From UBA981 sp942490995 (GTDB lineage: Bacteria; Pseudomonadota; Gammaproteobacteria; Ga0077536), in contig CALOBG010000107.1 of assembly GCA_942490995.1 (NCBI GenBank), forward strand, positions 11,167 through 75,166: a DNA stretch of 64,000 nt, read 5' to 3'. Every line of letters begins with the position of its first letter. The first letter of the stretch is position 1. The notes under the pieces are model-generated. The model saw nothing but the letters and a program-made list of their open reading frames with translations. It was not told the origin of the DNA and searched no databases. Shown in pieces: positions 1-7,480 of the stretch. The position numbers and the translations under genes are program-made.

Positions 1-67
1 GGCGCACCTCGAGGACGGACCCGCCACCTGCGGCCGGTCCTGCTGGACGGACCTTAATGTCTGACAT

Positions 68-82
68 TATCATCCGAGTGTC
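68..82. promoter_or_regulatory. Putative regulator site sharing 15 bp with the sigma-54 activator site
   Basis: The 15-mer TATCATCCGAGTGTC occurs here and again at 17550-17564, inside the inverted repeat in front of the AcoR-like activator. Here it is flanked by TGACA (62-66) and TGTCA (79-83), so it is also an imperfect inverted repeat. It lies about 30 bp upstream of the first GntR gene. Seen: the exact match. Inferred: a binding site for the same or a related activator, perhaps serving an operon to the left of the window. Confidence 0.35.
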
Positions 83-111
83 AACGCCGTGCCTGAACCA
101 TCGGAGCCGCC

Positions 112-786
112 ATGTCCTCTACCGCCAGCCCCGCCCGCGACAGCGCCCGCAAAGCCGCCGGCTTCGCCGCCGACCAGATCCGTCGCCAGATCCTCGACGG
201 CTTCCTGGCGCCCGGCCAGCGTCTGATCGAGAGCGAGTTGATGCAGCACATCCCGGTCGGGCGCAGCACGCTGCGTGAGGCTTTCGTCAAGCTCGAGGGC
301 GAGGGACTGGTCGAACTGCAGCATCAGCGCGGTGCGGTGGTGCGGCGCATGACGCGGACCGCGATGGCCGAGCTGTTCCAGGTCCGGGCAAGTCTCGAAG
401 GCCTGGCCGCCGGACTTGCCGCTGAGCGCGTCGATGTTGGCGCCAATCGAAGCTGGCTGCGGGAAGCGCGGCAGATCTGGACCGACACCGAGGTGTTGAC
501 CAACGAACTGACGCACATGGAAAACAACGTCCCCTTACACGACGGCATCATCGCCATGAGCGGCAACGCCCGCCTCGCAAGCGTGCTCAAACCGCTCGAC
601 CTGCCTGGCTACCGCCTGCAGTTCCTGCGCCTGCTCGGGACCGCCGAGCGCGACGTGTCCGCACGCCAGCATCTCGACATCATCGACGCAATCCTGGCCG
701 GCAAGGCGACACGCGCGGAAAAGCTGATGCGCGCCCATGTGCGTCGTGCCGGCGAACTGGCGCAGGCGATCCCTGGCCTGGTGTGA
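112..786 (+). CDS. GntR family transcriptional regulator (FCD-type)
   Basis: This is a 224-residue DNA-binding regulator with an N-terminal winged helix-turn-helix (about residues 12-78; ...QIRRQILDGFLAPGQRL...GRSTLREAFVKLEGEGLV...) and an all-helical C-terminal FCD-like ligand-binding domain. Length and layout fit the FadR/VanR branch of GntR regulators, which usually repress catabolic genes and release DNA on binding a small acid. A GGAG box six bases upstream supports the ATG at 112. The gene is followed by a palindromic repeat and a convergent PEP-CTERM gene, so its target is probably itself or genes to the left of the window. The ligand cannot be told from sequence. Confidence 0.9.
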   Translation: MSSTASPARDSARKAAGFAADQIRRQILDGFLAPGQRLIESELMQHIPVGRSTLREAFVKLEGEGLVELQHQRGAVVRRMTRTAMAELFQVRASLEGLAAGLAAERVDVGANRSWLREARQIWTDTEVLTNELTHMENNVPLHDGIIAMSGNARLASVLKPLDLPGYRLQFLRLLGTAERDVSARQHLDIIDAILAGKATRAEKLMRAHVRRAGELAQAIPGLV

Positions 787-864
787 CCCGAATACGGCGC
801 CAACAGCCGCGTAGTCATCGCACCGCCGCAAGGGGCGCCCGGATTACGGACCGATCGACCGCCA

Positions 865-977
865 GAAACGGGGACATTCCTGGTTTCCGAAAATCATAAA
901 CCAGTAATGTCCCCGTTTCCCGACAGGAAAGTCCCCGGTTCCGCCGGAAATCAGAAAACAGGGATGTCCCCGTTTCC
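865..977. repeat. Palindromic GGGGACAT intergenic repeat
   Basis: Arms at 865-886 and 898-919 (GAAACGGGGACATT.CTGGTTT) are inverted copies matching at 21 of 22 positions, with an 11-base loop. A second, more degenerate half (about 925-977) carries AGTCCCCGG and ATGTCCCCGTTTCC. The element fills the gap between two convergent genes. It resembles REP/BIME-type repeats and would form a strong hairpin in transcripts from either side. Related GGGGACAGTAACTGTATT units occur at 52670 and 59925. Confidence 0.75.
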
Positions 978-988
978 GGGATGACCTT

Positions 989-1825
989 TCAGGCGCGCCG
1001 CCGTGCGCCGAGGCCGGCCAGGCCGGCGAGCATCAGGGCGGCGGTGACGGGTTCGGCAACCGTGGTCGCGCCGGGTGGCGGCCGATCAAACGATGTCTCG
1101 CCTTCGATGGTGTCGTTGCCGCAACCCATCGCCCAGTGCAGGCCGAAATCCATTGAACCGCGCGGATCCCACAGGCTGGTTCCAACGATGTCGAATGTGT
1201 AACTGATGCGCCCGGTACCGAGCGGGCCAGGGGTAACGGACCAACTGCCGGTGGCCACGGCGGTGACGTCGGCAGCTCGGTCAACCGCGACTTCCTGGCC
1301 GTTGCGGAAAATCGCACCTGACATGAAGTCATCGGTCAGCAGGGCGTTCGCGTTGTTACTCTGGCCGTTCAGTCGATAGAGGGTGCCGGTGCCGCCGGCG
1401 TCGCTCCAGCGGTCGCCATCGATGGAGAAACCGTACTGCCACAAGGTGCCATTGGCATGATTATCGTTCGCGTACGGGCCGGTGCCGAACGGCGACCAGT
1501 GATCGGCCAGGAACACGTCGCCATAGCCGATGCCACGACCCTGACCGAACGGGGTGTTGGTATAGGCAGCGAACAGACCTTCGTCCGCGCGACCGGCGAG
1601 GTTGGTAAAAATGTCCACCGTCATCACGCTGCCGTTCAGGCTGATTTCGGCGCCGGCGATCTGAAACAGCGCGGTATTCCCGATCACGTCACCGTAGCCG
1701 TGGCCGTTGCCACCATGATAGGTGTCGCTGATGAAATTGGCCGCCGCGGTACTTCCATAACTGATTGCCGCTAAAACGCACACTGCGAGTACCGGACTTT
1801 TATTCAAGGATGCTCTCCATTTCAT
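989..1825 (-). CDS. PEP-CTERM sorting-domain secreted protein
   Basis: This is a secreted protein with an N-terminal signal peptide (hydrophobic stretch ...SPVLAVCVLAAISYGSTAAA) and a C-terminal VAEPVTAALMLAGLAGLGARRRA tail. The tail fits the PEP-CTERM signal: a near-PEP motif (AEP), one hydrophobic segment and a terminal Arg cluster. PEP-CTERM proteins are processed by exosortase and typically reach the envelope or exopolysaccharide matrix. The middle is low in Cys and rich in Gly, Asn and Asp, and I recognise no enzyme motif. ATG 1825 puts the signal peptide near the start; an in-frame ATG at 1855 is possible. No exosortase gene is visible in the window. Function beyond sorting is unknown. 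Confidence 0.85.
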   Translation of the reverse strand: MKWRASLNKSPVLAVCVLAAISYGSTAAANFISDTYHGGNGHGYGDVIGNTALFQIAGAEISLNGSVMTVDIFTNLAGRADEGLFAAYTNTPFGQGRGIGYGDVFLADHWSPFGTGPYANDNHANGTLWQYGFSIDGDRWSDAGGTGTLYRLNGQSNNANALLTDDFMSGAIFRNGQEVAVDRAADVTAVATGSWSVTPGPLGTGRISYTFDIVGTSLWDPRGSMDFGLHWAMGCGNDTIEGETSFDRPPPGATTVAEPVTAALMLAGLAGLGARRRA

Positions 1826-2039
1826 AAGGGCTGGACCCGCTGCTTTTACTGGCACGCGGTGTCGGATACGCGGAGGCTAGTGGAACGCCATTGCGGGCGT
1901 TAGTTAAGCAGTGTTAAACGGTGTCAAAATCCGTTACAGCAGCGGGCGAATGCGAACTGGTTGGCGAATGCGCGGGGTGAGAAAAGGTTCTACGAGGTCT
2001 TTTGGTTGCAAGGCGAAGCGGTTAAAGGTGCCGTTGCGG

Positions 2040-3098
2040 TCAGGCTTTCGAGTCCTGCTCCGCCGCGATCAGCGCAGCCAGCAGGCGGCGACCGTGCACA
2101 CAATGTGCGTCGGAGCGCAGCAACAGTTCGCCAGGCATATCATCGAGTTCCTGCAGCATCGACTCGATCGCACGCGTTGCCGTCATGTCTTCTTCCAGCG
2201 TCACGCGAATGCCGTCCATCATGGCCGTGCCGAAGGCGCGGTCGGTCTGCGCGAAATCGCGGCCGAAGGCAAAAAAATAATGCGCATCGTGGCGCCGCCC
2301 CGGCGTGATCGCGTGGTGCACGCGGATCGAGCCGAGGGTGCCGTCCGGGTCGCCAACTTGAGCGCCGGTCTTGCGGAACTCATCGAAGCCCGAATGCAGT
2401 GCAGGCAGGTAGGAGGTCATGCCAAAGGCGCGGTCGACACGGCCGTGATAGCCGAACACGTCGGCGAAGTAGGGCGGGCATTCGACCTCCGGTAACGCAC
2501 GGCGCGAACTGATCCAGCCGTCGCCTTCATCGCGTTGTTCGACCGCCTGCTCGACGCCGCCGGAGGCAATGGTGGATTGATGCAGAAAACCGAGATGGGT
2601 CAGGTCGAGCAGGTTGTCGTGCATCAGCGTGTAGCGTCCCGGCACCGGATAGTAAACGTCACCGAGGGTCTCAAAGTCGCCGCTGGTAATACCCAGCGCG
2701 TCGTGATCGGGGATCGCAGCGGGATCGGCAAGGGCCGGGTCACCGGGCCAGATCCACAGCCACTGCCAGCGTTCGACGAGCGGATAAGCCTTGATGTTGT
2801 AGGCGGTGGTGGCGCGCGCCTCGGTGGGGATCCGTACGCACTGTCCGTGGCGGTCAAACCTGAGGCCGTGGTAACCGCATTCGATGTCGTCACCGACGAC
2901 ACGACTTTCGTAAAGCGGAAAATGGCGGTGCGGGCAGCGGCCCTGCACCGCGATCGCCTCGCCTGCCGTGCTGCGGTAGAAAGCCACCGGTTCGCCGAGG
3001 ATCCAGCGCCCCAGCGGCGTGCGACCGACTTCACTCGACCACGCCGCCACGTACCACTGGTTGCGCGGTGCGAACATCCCTTCGGGCAATGGATACAT
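2040..3098 (-). CDS. Rieske 2Fe-2S ring-hydroxylating oxygenase, large subunit (VanA-like)
   Basis: This 352-residue oxygenase component has an N-terminal Rieske domain with CPH (x15) CxxH (CPHRHFPLYESRVVGDDIECGYHG), which holds the 2Fe-2S cluster, followed by a C-terminal domain that should bind mononuclear Fe(II). It begins MYPLPEGMFAPRNQWYVAAWSSEV, as in vanillate O-demethylase and related single-component-oxygenase families. Such enzymes hydroxylate or demethylate aromatic or alicyclic substrates and need a separate reductase, which is not present nearby. AGGAG seven bases before ATG 3098 fixes the start; longer frames upstream lack domain sequence. Substrate unknown. Confidence 0.9.
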   Translation of the reverse strand: MYPLPEGMFAPRNQWYVAAWSSEVGRTPLGRWILGEPVAFYRSTAGEAIAVQGRCPHRHFPLYESRVVGDDIECGYHGLRFDRHGQCVRIPTEARATTAYNIKAYPLVERWQWLWIWPGDPALADPAAIPDHDALGITSGDFETLGDVYYPVPGRYTLMHDNLLDLTHLGFLHQSTIASGGVEQAVEQRDEGDGWISSRRALPEVECPPYFADVFGYHGRVDRAFGMTSYLPALHSGFDEFRKTGAQVGDPDGTLGSIRVHHAITPGRRHDAHYFFAFGRDFAQTDRAFGTAMMDGIRVTLEEDMTATRAIESMLQELDDMPGELLLRSDAHCVHGRRLLAALIAAEQDSKA

Positions 3099-3368
3099 GC
3101 AGTGCTCCTGGCGCTCGATGACCTGCCGGGTACAGTCTCGCATATTCACCGCACGCCGCTGAACGCCGGCACATGCTGTCCGCGGGTGCTGTGCTGCGGA
3201 GCGCAGATCCCTGGTTACTGTACGTTGCCCCGATTTGCGTCGATTTGTCACCTGATCCTGCGCTGGTCCGAAACGGCCAATTAAATGTTCTACACTGTCG
3301 AAGGGCACTCTTGCTCAGCCATGCCATGGTGACTGTCGGTGCCATCGCGTAAAAAACCGGGAGCTGAC

Positions 3369-4598
3369 ATGCGCCGCGCGGAGAACAGCAGCGGCGATCA
3401 GCCAGACATGCCTGGCCGGCATGCGGAGGGGCTCTCCCGCAGGTTGCGAGCGCTGCTCGGCGGCTGCGCGATCGTCGGGTCGCTGGCCGGCGCGCTGGTG
3501 ATCGCTGAGCTGTCGGCCAACTCCATGGAGCATGTGCCGGAAGCCAAACCGATCGAGCCACGTGAACTCGGCCTGCCGGCGGAACTGGTCGAAGCGGATG
3601 CCGTACTGGGCCGCTCGTTTCGTCCTAACGCGCAAAAGTTTTTTGTTTCGCCTTACGGTGAGTTCGCGGTCAACTACCAGATCAATGAAATCGGCCTGCG
3701 CGAGTCGGGCATGATCGCGCTCGGCGAGCCGCCGCAGCATGTGGCGGTGCTGGGCGACGCGTTCGCCGAAGGCTGGGGGGTGATGCCGGAAGCGACCTTT
3801 ATCCGCGAAATCGAGCGACGCCTGCGCCTGCAATCCGAGCCGAGTTATAACGTCCGCTTCCTGAATGCCGGTATGAGCGGCTACGGCGCGGCGCAGAGTT
3901 ATCTGCTTGCCCGCCGCCTGATGCAAACGGTCAAGCTCGACGTCGTAGTGCTGGTGTATACCAGCCTGATGCCGGTCGCTGATCATCACTTCCTGGCCCA
4001 TGCCGACCTCGACGCCGATGGGCTCGCCGTTCGCGCCGGCGCGAAATCGGCGCGTACTACAAGACCCGAAGTGGCGCCCGATTCATGGCTACGGCGCAGC
4101 GCGCTGTTTCGACTCGGGCAAGCGGTCCTCGATACCTGGTGGGCGCGTGATCATCTGCTCCCGGGCGAGCCCGCCAGCGACTGGTTCGCCGCCGCGCGCG
4201 ACGACCAGCCCGCCCTCGCCGAACTGCACCGTCCGTCGCTGGCTCACGTCGCGGCGCTGGCGCGACTGGCCGAGTCCAAGGGTGCGAAATTCATGCTCGT
4301 GCATATCCCCCTGCCGCACCAGGTCGCGGCCGACGAATGGCCGGAAGGCCGGCGCGCGTATCAGTTTCCCGCCCGCGACTATGCCGCGCCGGATATCGAC
4401 CTGGTCGAATCCTTCTGCGCCGAGCAGGCCCTGCATTGCGTGATGACGGCGCCGATGTTGCGCGAGGTTTCCGCGCACACCGCCAGCCGGGTCTATTTTC
4501 GCTACGACCATACCCTGACCAATGTCGGGCACCGCGCGCTGGTCAGCCATTTGCTCGGCACCATCGCCGCGGCCCTGCGACCTTCCGACGACGCGTAG
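3369..4598 (+). CDS. Membrane-anchored SGNH/GDSL-fold protein, probably a pseudoenzyme
   Basis: This is a protein of about 409 residues. A cytoplasmic N-terminus is followed by one membrane segment (LLGGCAIVGSLAGALVIAEL, about residues 33-52) and a large periplasmic SGNH-like domain. The family's first block appears as VLGDAFAEGWGV where GDS is expected, so the nucleophilic Ser is Ala (codon gcg, about 3757). The last block reads DHTLTNVGH where DxHLxxxGH is usual, so the catalytic His is also displaced. Such folds act on acyl or carbohydrate esters when active. GGGAG six bases before ATG 3369 supports this start over GTG 3339. It is unlinked to its neighbours by function. Fold assignment is fairly sure; the inactive-enzyme idea is an inference. 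Confidence 0.65.
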   Translation: MRRAENSSGDQPDMPGRHAEGLSRRLRALLGGCAIVGSLAGALVIAELSANSMEHVPEAKPIEPRELGLPAELVEADAVLGRSFRPNAQKFFVSPYGEFAVNYQINEIGLRESGMIALGEPPQHVAVLGDAFAEGWGVMPEATFIREIERRLRLQSEPSYNVRFLNAGMSGYGAAQSYLLARRLMQTVKLDVVVLVYTSLMPVADHHFLAHADLDADGLAVRAGAKSARTTRPEVAPDSWLRRSALFRLGQAVLDTWWARDHLLPGEPASDWFAAARDDQPALAELHRPSLAHVAALARLAESKGAKFMLVHIPLPHQVAADEWPEGRRAYQFPARDYAAPDIDLVESFCAEQALHCVMTAPMLREVSAHTASRVYFRYDHTLTNVGHRALVSHLLGTIAAALRPSDDA

Positions 4599-4635
4599 CG
4601 CGATCAGGTCGCTCGAGATCGCCCAATTTCTAAAA

Positions 4636-4713
4636 TATTGTCGACAATAATGGTTGACTGGACCCAGCCATGCCGCTAGATTGCCGGTTTTTGCAGCATA
4701 TTGTTGACAATAT
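4636..4713 (+). promoter_or_regulatory. Two GntR operators in the methylcitrate operon promoter
   Basis: Two near-identical palindromes lie just ahead of the GntR gene: TATTGTCGACAATA at 4636-4649 (perfect) and ATATTGTTGACAATAT at 4698-4713 (one mismatch pair). They are about 62 bp apart centre to centre, roughly six helical turns, which would suit cooperative binding or looping. The second overlaps the likely start codon region of the regulator gene. Seen: the palindromes. Inferred: they are autoregulatory sites for the adjacent GntR protein and control the whole prp operon. Confidence 0.75.
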
Positions 4714-5399
4714 TGGCCTCCAATCTCCAAATTTCCAGCGACAAAGCCACCCGTACCGCTGCCGACCGGGTTTTTGAGGCCCTGCAGAATGCCATCGTGC
4801 GCGGTGAGCTTGCCGCCGGGGCGCGGGTTGGCGAGGCCGATCTGGCGGAACGTTTCGGCACCAGCCGCGGACCGCTGCGCGAGGCCCTGCGCAGGCTGGA
4901 ATCGCGGCGCCTGGTCGAGCGTACCCCGCACGTCGGGGTGCGCATCGCGTCCCTCGATCAGGCCGCCCTGGTCGAGCTGTATTACCTGCGTGAAGCCCTG
5001 GAAGGCATGGCTGCCAGGCTGGCGGCGTTGCATATGACCAGCGAAGAAGTCGCCGGCCTCAAGGCCCTGCTGGCGGATCACGAACAGGACGAGGCGCTCA
5101 GGTCGGACACCGCTTATTTCCAACCGGAAGGCGATTTCGATTTTCATTACCGCGTGATCCAGGGCAGCCATAACAGTGCGCTGACGCAACTGCTGATCGG
5201 CGAGCTTTACCACCGCATCCGCATGTACCGTTATCAATACAGCGCCTATGCCAACCGGCCACAAAAAGCGTTTGCCGAACACCAGCGCATCGTAGAAGCG
5301 ATCGAAGCGCGCGACGATGACCTCGCCGAGATGCTCATGCGCCGCCATATCAGCTCGGCGCGGCACAATATCGAGACCCATATGAAGGAGATCCCATGA
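4701..5399 (+). CDS. GntR family regulator of the 2-methylcitrate operon
   Basis: This regulator of about 230 residues has a winged helix (RVFEALQNAIVRGELAAGARVGEADLAERFGTSRGPLREALRRLESRRLV) and a C-terminal FCD domain (LYYLREALEGMAARLAAL..., HYRVIQGSHNSALTQLL). It is the first gene of the prp operon and overlaps prpB by four bases (ATGA), the arrangement known for GntR-type prp regulators that respond to a cycle intermediate. The start is unsettled: there is no ATG in frame, an in-frame stop lies at 4677, and the candidate starts TTG 4701, 4704 and 4713 sit inside the second operator. The transcript may be leaderless or begin at a rare codon. Confidence 0.88.
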   Translation: MLTILASNLQISSDKATRTAADRVFEALQNAIVRGELAAGARVGEADLAERFGTSRGPLREALRRLESRRLVERTPHVGVRIASLDQAALVELYYLREALEGMAARLAALHMTSEEVAGLKALLADHEQDEALRSDTAYFQPEGDFDFHYRVIQGSHNSALTQLLIGELYHRIRMYRYQYSAYANRPQKAFAEHQRIVEAIEARDDDLAEMLMRRHISSARHNIETHMKEIP

Positions 5400-6280
5400 C
5401 CGAGAAACTCACCGCCGGCGGGCGCTTCCGCCTCGCCCTCCGCGAGGAAAAGCCGCTGCAGATCATCGGTACCGTCAACGCCTACGCGGCGATGATGGCA
5501 ACGCGCACCGGCTACCGCGCGGTTTACCTGTCCGGCGCCGGGGTCGCGAATTATTCCTACGGCCTGCCTGACCTCGGGATCACCTCGCTGGAAGACGTCC
5601 TCACCGACGTGCGCCGCATCACCAGCCAGGTCGACACGCCGCTGCTGGTCGATATCGATACCGGCTGGGGCGGCGCGTTCAATATCGCGCGCACCGTCAA
5701 GCAGATGATCGCAGCCGGCGCCGCCGCGGTGCACCTCGAGGACCAGGTCGCGCAGAAACGCTGCGGCCACCGTCCCGGCAAGGAGATTGTGACGACCGAG
5801 GAAATGGTCGACCGCGTCAAAGCCGCCGTCGACGCCAAGACCGATCCCGACTTTGTCCTGATGGCCCGCACCGATGCGCTGCAGGTCGAGGGTCTGCAGG
5901 GTGTGATCGACCGCGCCGGCGCCTTTGTCGAGGCCGGCGCCGATGCCATCTTCGCCGAGGCGATGACCGATATCACTATGTATAAACAGGTCTGCGACGC
6001 GGTTGGGGTGCCAGTACTGGCCAACCTTACCGAGTTCGGCAGCACGCCTTACTATATGTGCAGGGAACTCGGCGAGCAGGGTATCGCGATGGTGCTTTAT
6101 CCCCTGTCACCGACCCGCGCCATGCAGAAAGCCGCATTGCGGGTGATGCAGGCAATCCGGGATGACGGTACGCAGAAAAACGTGCTCGACCTCATGCAGA
6201 CTCGTGCTGAGCTGTATGAGATCCTCGATTACCATGCGTACGAAGACAAGCTCGACCAACTGTTCAAACAGGGCAAGTGA
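5396..6280 (+). CDS. prpB: 2-methylisocitrate lyase
   Basis: This enzyme cleaves (2S,3R)-2-methylisocitrate to pyruvate and succinate, the last step of the methylcitrate cycle that removes propionyl-CoA. At 294 residues it has the normal family length. The isocitrate-lyase superfamily signature KRCGH is at residues 121-125, with the metal-binding acidic loop VDIDTGWGG just before it at 85-93. ATG 5396 overlaps the stop of the GntR gene (ATGA), implying translational coupling. prpC follows 45 bases downstream. Assignment is supported by both sequence and operon context. Confidence 0.97.
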   Translation: MTEKLTAGGRFRLALREEKPLQIIGTVNAYAAMMATRTGYRAVYLSGAGVANYSYGLPDLGITSLEDVLTDVRRITSQVDTPLLVDIDTGWGGAFNIARTVKQMIAAGAAAVHLEDQVAQKRCGHRPGKEIVTTEEMVDRVKAAVDAKTDPDFVLMARTDALQVEGLQGVIDRAGAFVEAGADAIFAEAMTDITMYKQVCDAVGVPVLANLTEFGSTPYYMCRELGEQGIAMVLYPLSPTRAMQKAALRVMQAIRDDGTQKNVLDLMQTRAELYEILDYHAYEDKLDQLFKQGK

Positions 6281-6325
6281 CGGCGCTGAGCGGTCGCGAG
6301 TGAACCAAAAAGAAGGAGACTGAAG

Positions 6326-7480
6326 ATGTCCGATACCAGCCAAGTCAAGCCGAAACCGAAAAAATCGGTGGCCCTGTCCGGCACCGCCGCCGGCAATACG
6401 GCGCTGTGCACCGTCGGCCGCACCGGTAACGATCTCCATTACCGCGGCTATGACATTCTCGATATCGCCAATACCTGTGAGTTCGAGGAAATCGCCTACC
6501 TGCTTGTACATGGCAAGCTCCCGACCGTCGCCGAATTGACAGCCTACAAGGCCAAGCTCAAAGCCCTGCGTGGTCTGCCCGCGGCGCTCAAGTCCGCGCT
6601 TGAAGAACTGCCACCCTCGGCGCACCCGATGGATGTGATGCGCACCGGAGTTTCCGTGCTCGGTTGCCTGACGCCTGAGAAGGACGATCACAACCACCCG
6701 GGTGCGCGCGACATTGCCGATAAACTGATGGCCTCACTGGGCTCGATGCTGCTGTACTGGTATCACTTCAGCCACAACGGCAGAGTTATCGACGTCGAAA
6801 CCGACGACGATTCCATCGGCGGACATTTCCTGCACCTGCTGCACGACGTCCCGCCGAGCGAGTCCTGGGTGCGCGCCATGCATACCTCGCTGAATCTTTA
6901 TGCCGAGCACGAGTTCAATGCTTCGACGTTTGCCTCGCGGGTGGTGGCCGGCACCGGTTCGGACATGTATTCGGCGATCTGCGCCGGCATCGGCGCCCTG
7001 CGCGGACCCAAGCACGGCGGTGCCAACGAAGTCGCGTTCGAGATCCAGAAGCGCTACGACAGCCCGGACGACGCCGAAGCGGATATCCGTGAGCGGGTCG
7101 GACGCAAAGAAGTCGTGATCGGGTTCGGCCACCCGGTGTATACGGTCAGTGATCCGCGCAACAAGATCATCAAGGAAATAGCCCGGCAGCTTTCCGCCGA
7201 GCAGGACAGCATGAAGATGTATAACATCGCCGAGCGCCTTGAAACAGTGATGCTGGACGTCAAAAAAATGTTTCCCAACCTCGACTGGTTCAGCGCCGTC
7301 AGCTACCACATGATGGCTGTGCCGACCGCGATGTTCACACCGCTGTTTGTCATCGCGCGCACCGCCGGCTGGGCCGCGCACGTCATCGAGCAGCGCATCG
7401 ATGGCAAAATTATCCGTCCGAGCGCGAACTACAACGGTCCTGAAGACCAGAAGTTTGTGCCCATCAACAAACGCAAATGA
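6326..7480 (+). CDS. prpC: 2-methylcitrate synthase
   Basis: This enzyme condenses propionyl-CoA with oxaloacetate to give 2-methylcitrate. The protein has 384 residues, typical of the short bacterial citrate-synthase type. Catalytic histidines are visible in GALRGPKHGGANE (about residues 229-241) and VIGFGHPVYTVSDPR (about 264-278). A strong AAGGAG ribosome site lies upstream of ATG 6326. Its stop overlaps the acnD start (ATGA at 7477), so the two are probably translated together. It could act on acetyl-CoA too, as many PrpC proteins do, but the operon makes the methylcitrate role clear. Confidence 0.97.
   Translation: MSDTSQVKPKPKKSVALSGTAAGNTALCTVGRTGNDLHYRGYDILDIANTCEFEEIAYLLVHGKLPTVAELTAYKAKLKALRGLPAALKSALEELPPSAHPMDVMRTGVSVLGCLTPEKDDHNHPGARDIADKLMASLGSMLLYWYHFSHNGRVIDVETDDDSIGGHFLHLLHDVPPSESWVRAMHTSLNLYAEHEFNASTFASRVVAGTGSDMYSAICAGIGALRGPKHGGANEVAFEIQKRYDSPDDAEADIRERVGRKEVVIGFGHPVYTVSDPRNKIIKEIARQLSAEQDSMKMYNIAERLETVMLDVKKMFPNLDWFSAVSYHMMAVPTAMFTPLFVIARTAGWAAHVIEQRIDGKIIRPSANYNGPEDQKFVPINKRK

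Noticed and set aside
4089..5381. 430-codon minus-strand frame across the SGNH-like and GntR genes
   Set aside because: It spans two confirmed plus-strand genes and their operators and lacks any family pattern.
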